Source of the DNA: Halothermothrix sp. | GTDB taxonomy: Bacteria > Bacillota > Halanaerobiia > DY22613 | NCBI GenBank assembly: GCA_016841825.1 | Contig: JAENYK010000001.1 | Location: 651,172 to 715,171 of the forward strand | DNA: 64,000 nt | Direction: 5' to 3' | Shown: positions 62,548 through 64,000 of the stretch, in pieces | Layout of the letters: the number at the start of each line of letters is the position of its first letter | Position numbering within the stretch: the stretch's first letter is position 1 | Notes under the pieces: model-generated | Told to the model about the DNA's origin: nothing | What the model saw: only the letters and a program-made list of their open reading frames with translations | Database searches by the model: none | Program-made: the position numbers and the translations under genes

Positions 62548-63274
62548 AAGAGTTATTCACCACCCATTCCCCCTTTTTCGATAGATGAACAGTAAATTCT
62601 TTAGCAGTATAGTTAAACACATCCATATCTTTGAATAGGAAGATTTTATTGCTTTGACCTTTGATAGATTCAAGATTGTGGGAAATCATAACGATGGTAG
62701 TTCCTAGTTTTTGATTTAACTTAATTAAAATTTGTTGAATTTCATGCTGTGTTTTCTGATCTATCCCAACCAGAGGTTCATCGAGTAAAATTATTTCTGG
62801 TTCTTTAACCAGAGTTCTCGCAATAAATACCCGTTGTTGTTGACCACCTGACAGATTACCAATCTGTTCATTTCTACATTTAGATAAGCCCACCATCTCT
62901 AAACTCTGATCTATTCTTTTTGACAATTTTGGTGTTACCAATTTTAGAAAACCCATTTGATGATACATGTTAGAAGCGATCAGTTCCTTAACAGTGGCAG
63001 GGAAACTATCATTGAATTCTCGAACTTTTTGAGAAATATACCTCACTTTCGTCCAATCAGTAAAGCGAAAGTTTGGAACACCTAATAATTTAATTTCTCC
63101 CTTCTTGGGTTTTAACGTGTTAAGGATTAACTTTAAAAGAGTACTTTTGCCTGACCCATTTGGACCAATAAAGGCGACAAAGTCGCCCTTATTGATCGTT
63201 AGGTTAACCTCTTGTAATAGCAAGTTCTTCTGATAGCCAAATGACAGATTGCAAATTTCGATAGCTGGATTCAT
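62540..63274 (-). CDS. znuC: Zinc/manganese ABC transporter ATPase
   Basis: 244 residues. Walker A FIGPNGSGKSTLLKL (about 36-50), signature LSGGQQQRVFIARTL, Walker B IILLDEPLVGID and the H-loop MISHNLE: complete ABC ATPase. Together with the adjacent permease it powers zinc or manganese uptake. Confidence 0.9.
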   Translation of the reverse strand: MNPAIEICNLSFGYQKNLLLQEVNLTINKGDFVAFIGPNGSGKSTLLKLILNTLKPKKGEIKLLGVPNFRFTDWTKVRYISQKVREFNDSFPATVKELIASNMYHQMGFLKLVTPKLSKRIDQSLEMVGLSKCRNEQIGNLSGGQQQRVFIARTLVKEPEIILLDEPLVGIDQKTQHEIQQILIKLNQKLGTTIVMISHNLESIKGQSNKIFLFKDMDVFNYTAKEFTVHLSKKGEWVVNNSYV

Positions 63275-63282
63275 AGTTCAGT

Positions 63283-63750
63283 TTACCAAAGCCTGTTGTA
63301 AATTTCGGAGAATTCTCTCATAATTGAAAAATAATCAGCGTTTGATTTAATTTGTTCTTCGGTTAATCCCGCCGCTGGATTTAAAGTTAACACTTGCAAG
63401 TTGGCTTCTTCAGCTAAAACATAAACCGTTTTAGGGCTTGCCAGGTTTTCCATAAAAATATGCCTAATTCCATGTGCTTTTGTTTCCTCTATCAATTTAG
63501 CGAGAGTACCAGGAGTTGGTTCCTGATGAGGTGCAATTCCAGTTACCGACAGTTGGACAAGTCCATACCTTTTGCATAGATATCCAAAAGCAGAGTGAGA
63601 TACCAAGATATGATCTTGTTTTCTGTTCTTTAATACTGTCTGGTATTCTAAATCAAGCTCCTGAAGTTTCATTACATACATATCATAATTCTGTTGATAG
63701 AGTCCTAGATTAAGCTTCCTGGTTGTACCAGCATCCTTAAAGAAAGACTT
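63283..63750 (-). pseudogene. znuA: Zinc/manganese solute-binding protein, N-terminus missing
   Basis: The frame reads LGLYQQNYDMYVMKLQELDL, HILVSHSAFGYLCKRYGLVQ, PTPGTLAKLIEETK and LNPAAGLTEEQ through YFSIMREFSEIYNRLW, i.e. the C-terminal lobe of a ZnuA-family protein including a metal-ligand His and Asp/Glu region. The family is about 300 residues; the N-terminal lobe with signal peptide and first histidines is absent, and the frame closes at TGA 63751-63753. The remaining bases up to the terminator at 63885 hold no continuation I can read. Confidence 0.8.
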
Positions 63751-63884
63751 TCATCTTTGAGAAAATTGAACTTCCAGGCTCTAGATTCGTTTTTACTTAA
63801 GTAAGGTGGTCGATACCTATAGCATATAATAACATATAATTCACACAAATAATTTTAAAAAAGTGCGACTACCAGTCCCACGCA

Positions 63885-63910
63885 AAAAAACCCAGATTCC
63901 TCTGGGTTTT
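63885..63910 (-). terminator. Terminator after the right-edge 5S gene
   Basis: AAACCCAGA/TCTGGGTTT stem with seven T residues on the minus strand. Confidence 0.9.
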
Positions 63911-63954
63911 ATAGATTAAATACTAATATTCTACTTAATAATAAAAAAAATAAA

Positions 63955-64000
63955 TTCCCGCAACGACCTACTCTCCCAGAGGGCTACCCCTCAAGTACCA
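63955..64000 (-). rRNA. rrf: 5S ribosomal RNA (partial, runs off right edge)
   Basis: Begins ttcccgcaacgacctactct, matching the 3' end of the 5S gene at 44249 with a few differences. An rRNA operon transcribed leftward should lie beyond the window. Confidence 0.9.

Overview
The window reads as a low-GC, anaerobic Bacillota chromosome. The gene content (groES with CIRCE, tsaE-tsaB-rimI-tsaD, acpS-nnrDE-alr-mazEF, cdaA-YbbR-glmM-glmS, AmmeMemoRadiSam, threonine dehydrogenase with Kbl, strong AGGAGG ribosome sites, frequent TTG/GTG starts) fits a Halanaerobiales-like clostridium. That placement is an inference from gene style, not a database match. Nearly all core genes run on the minus strand.

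Region 1 (1-44.2 kb) is ordinary housekeeping chromosome: groES, a radical-SAM/PDZ gene with a cluster of DnaA boxes just upstream, t6A biosynthesis, secreted and lipid-anchored envelope proteins, peptidases, the MazEF toxin pair with a detached antitoxin-tail mini-gene, a helicase with an unusual N-terminal RNA-binding domain, alanine racemase, an inverted pair of two-domain XRE regulators with consensus promoters, a glmS self-cleaving ribozyme ahead of glmS, c-di-AMP synthesis, threonine catabolism, a cyclic-2,3-diphosphoglycerate-synthetase-like protein and the AmmeMemoRadiSam genes. A solitary IS200/IS605-like structured end lies at 35.45-35.54 kb without a transposase.

Region 2 (44.65-57.24 kb) is an integrated mobile element of about 12.5 kb. 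It split a Gln-Lys-Leu-Gly-Arg-Val-Asp-5S operon inside tRNA-Arg(TCT) and is bounded by a 55-nt exact direct repeat. The left copy is a complete tRNA-Arg driven by a promoter inside the element; the right copy is only the 5' two-thirds, next to a tyrosine integrase. The cargo is an SF1 helicase with an unknown partner (possible defence pair), a TPR regulator plus a short exported peptide arranged like Rap-Phr (the TPR gene has one in-frame stop), an unknown zinc-ribbon protein, a minimal tyrosine recombinase preceded by an 11-6-11 dif-like site, a BamHI-type restriction-modification system with C protein and two C-boxes, a candidate large structured RNA, and a replication-type HTH gene with a plasmid-like attenuated leader and a -1 frameshift.

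Region 3 (57.2-64 kb) holds the upstream half of the tRNA operon with tandem promoters, a 30-codon mini-ORF, a HAD hydrolase, and a zinc/metal uptake cluster that looks as if it is decaying: permease with frameshift plus amber codon, Fur-family regulator with frameshift, and a solute-binding protein missing its N-terminal half. The cluster abuts another rRNA operon whose 5S gene runs off the right edge.
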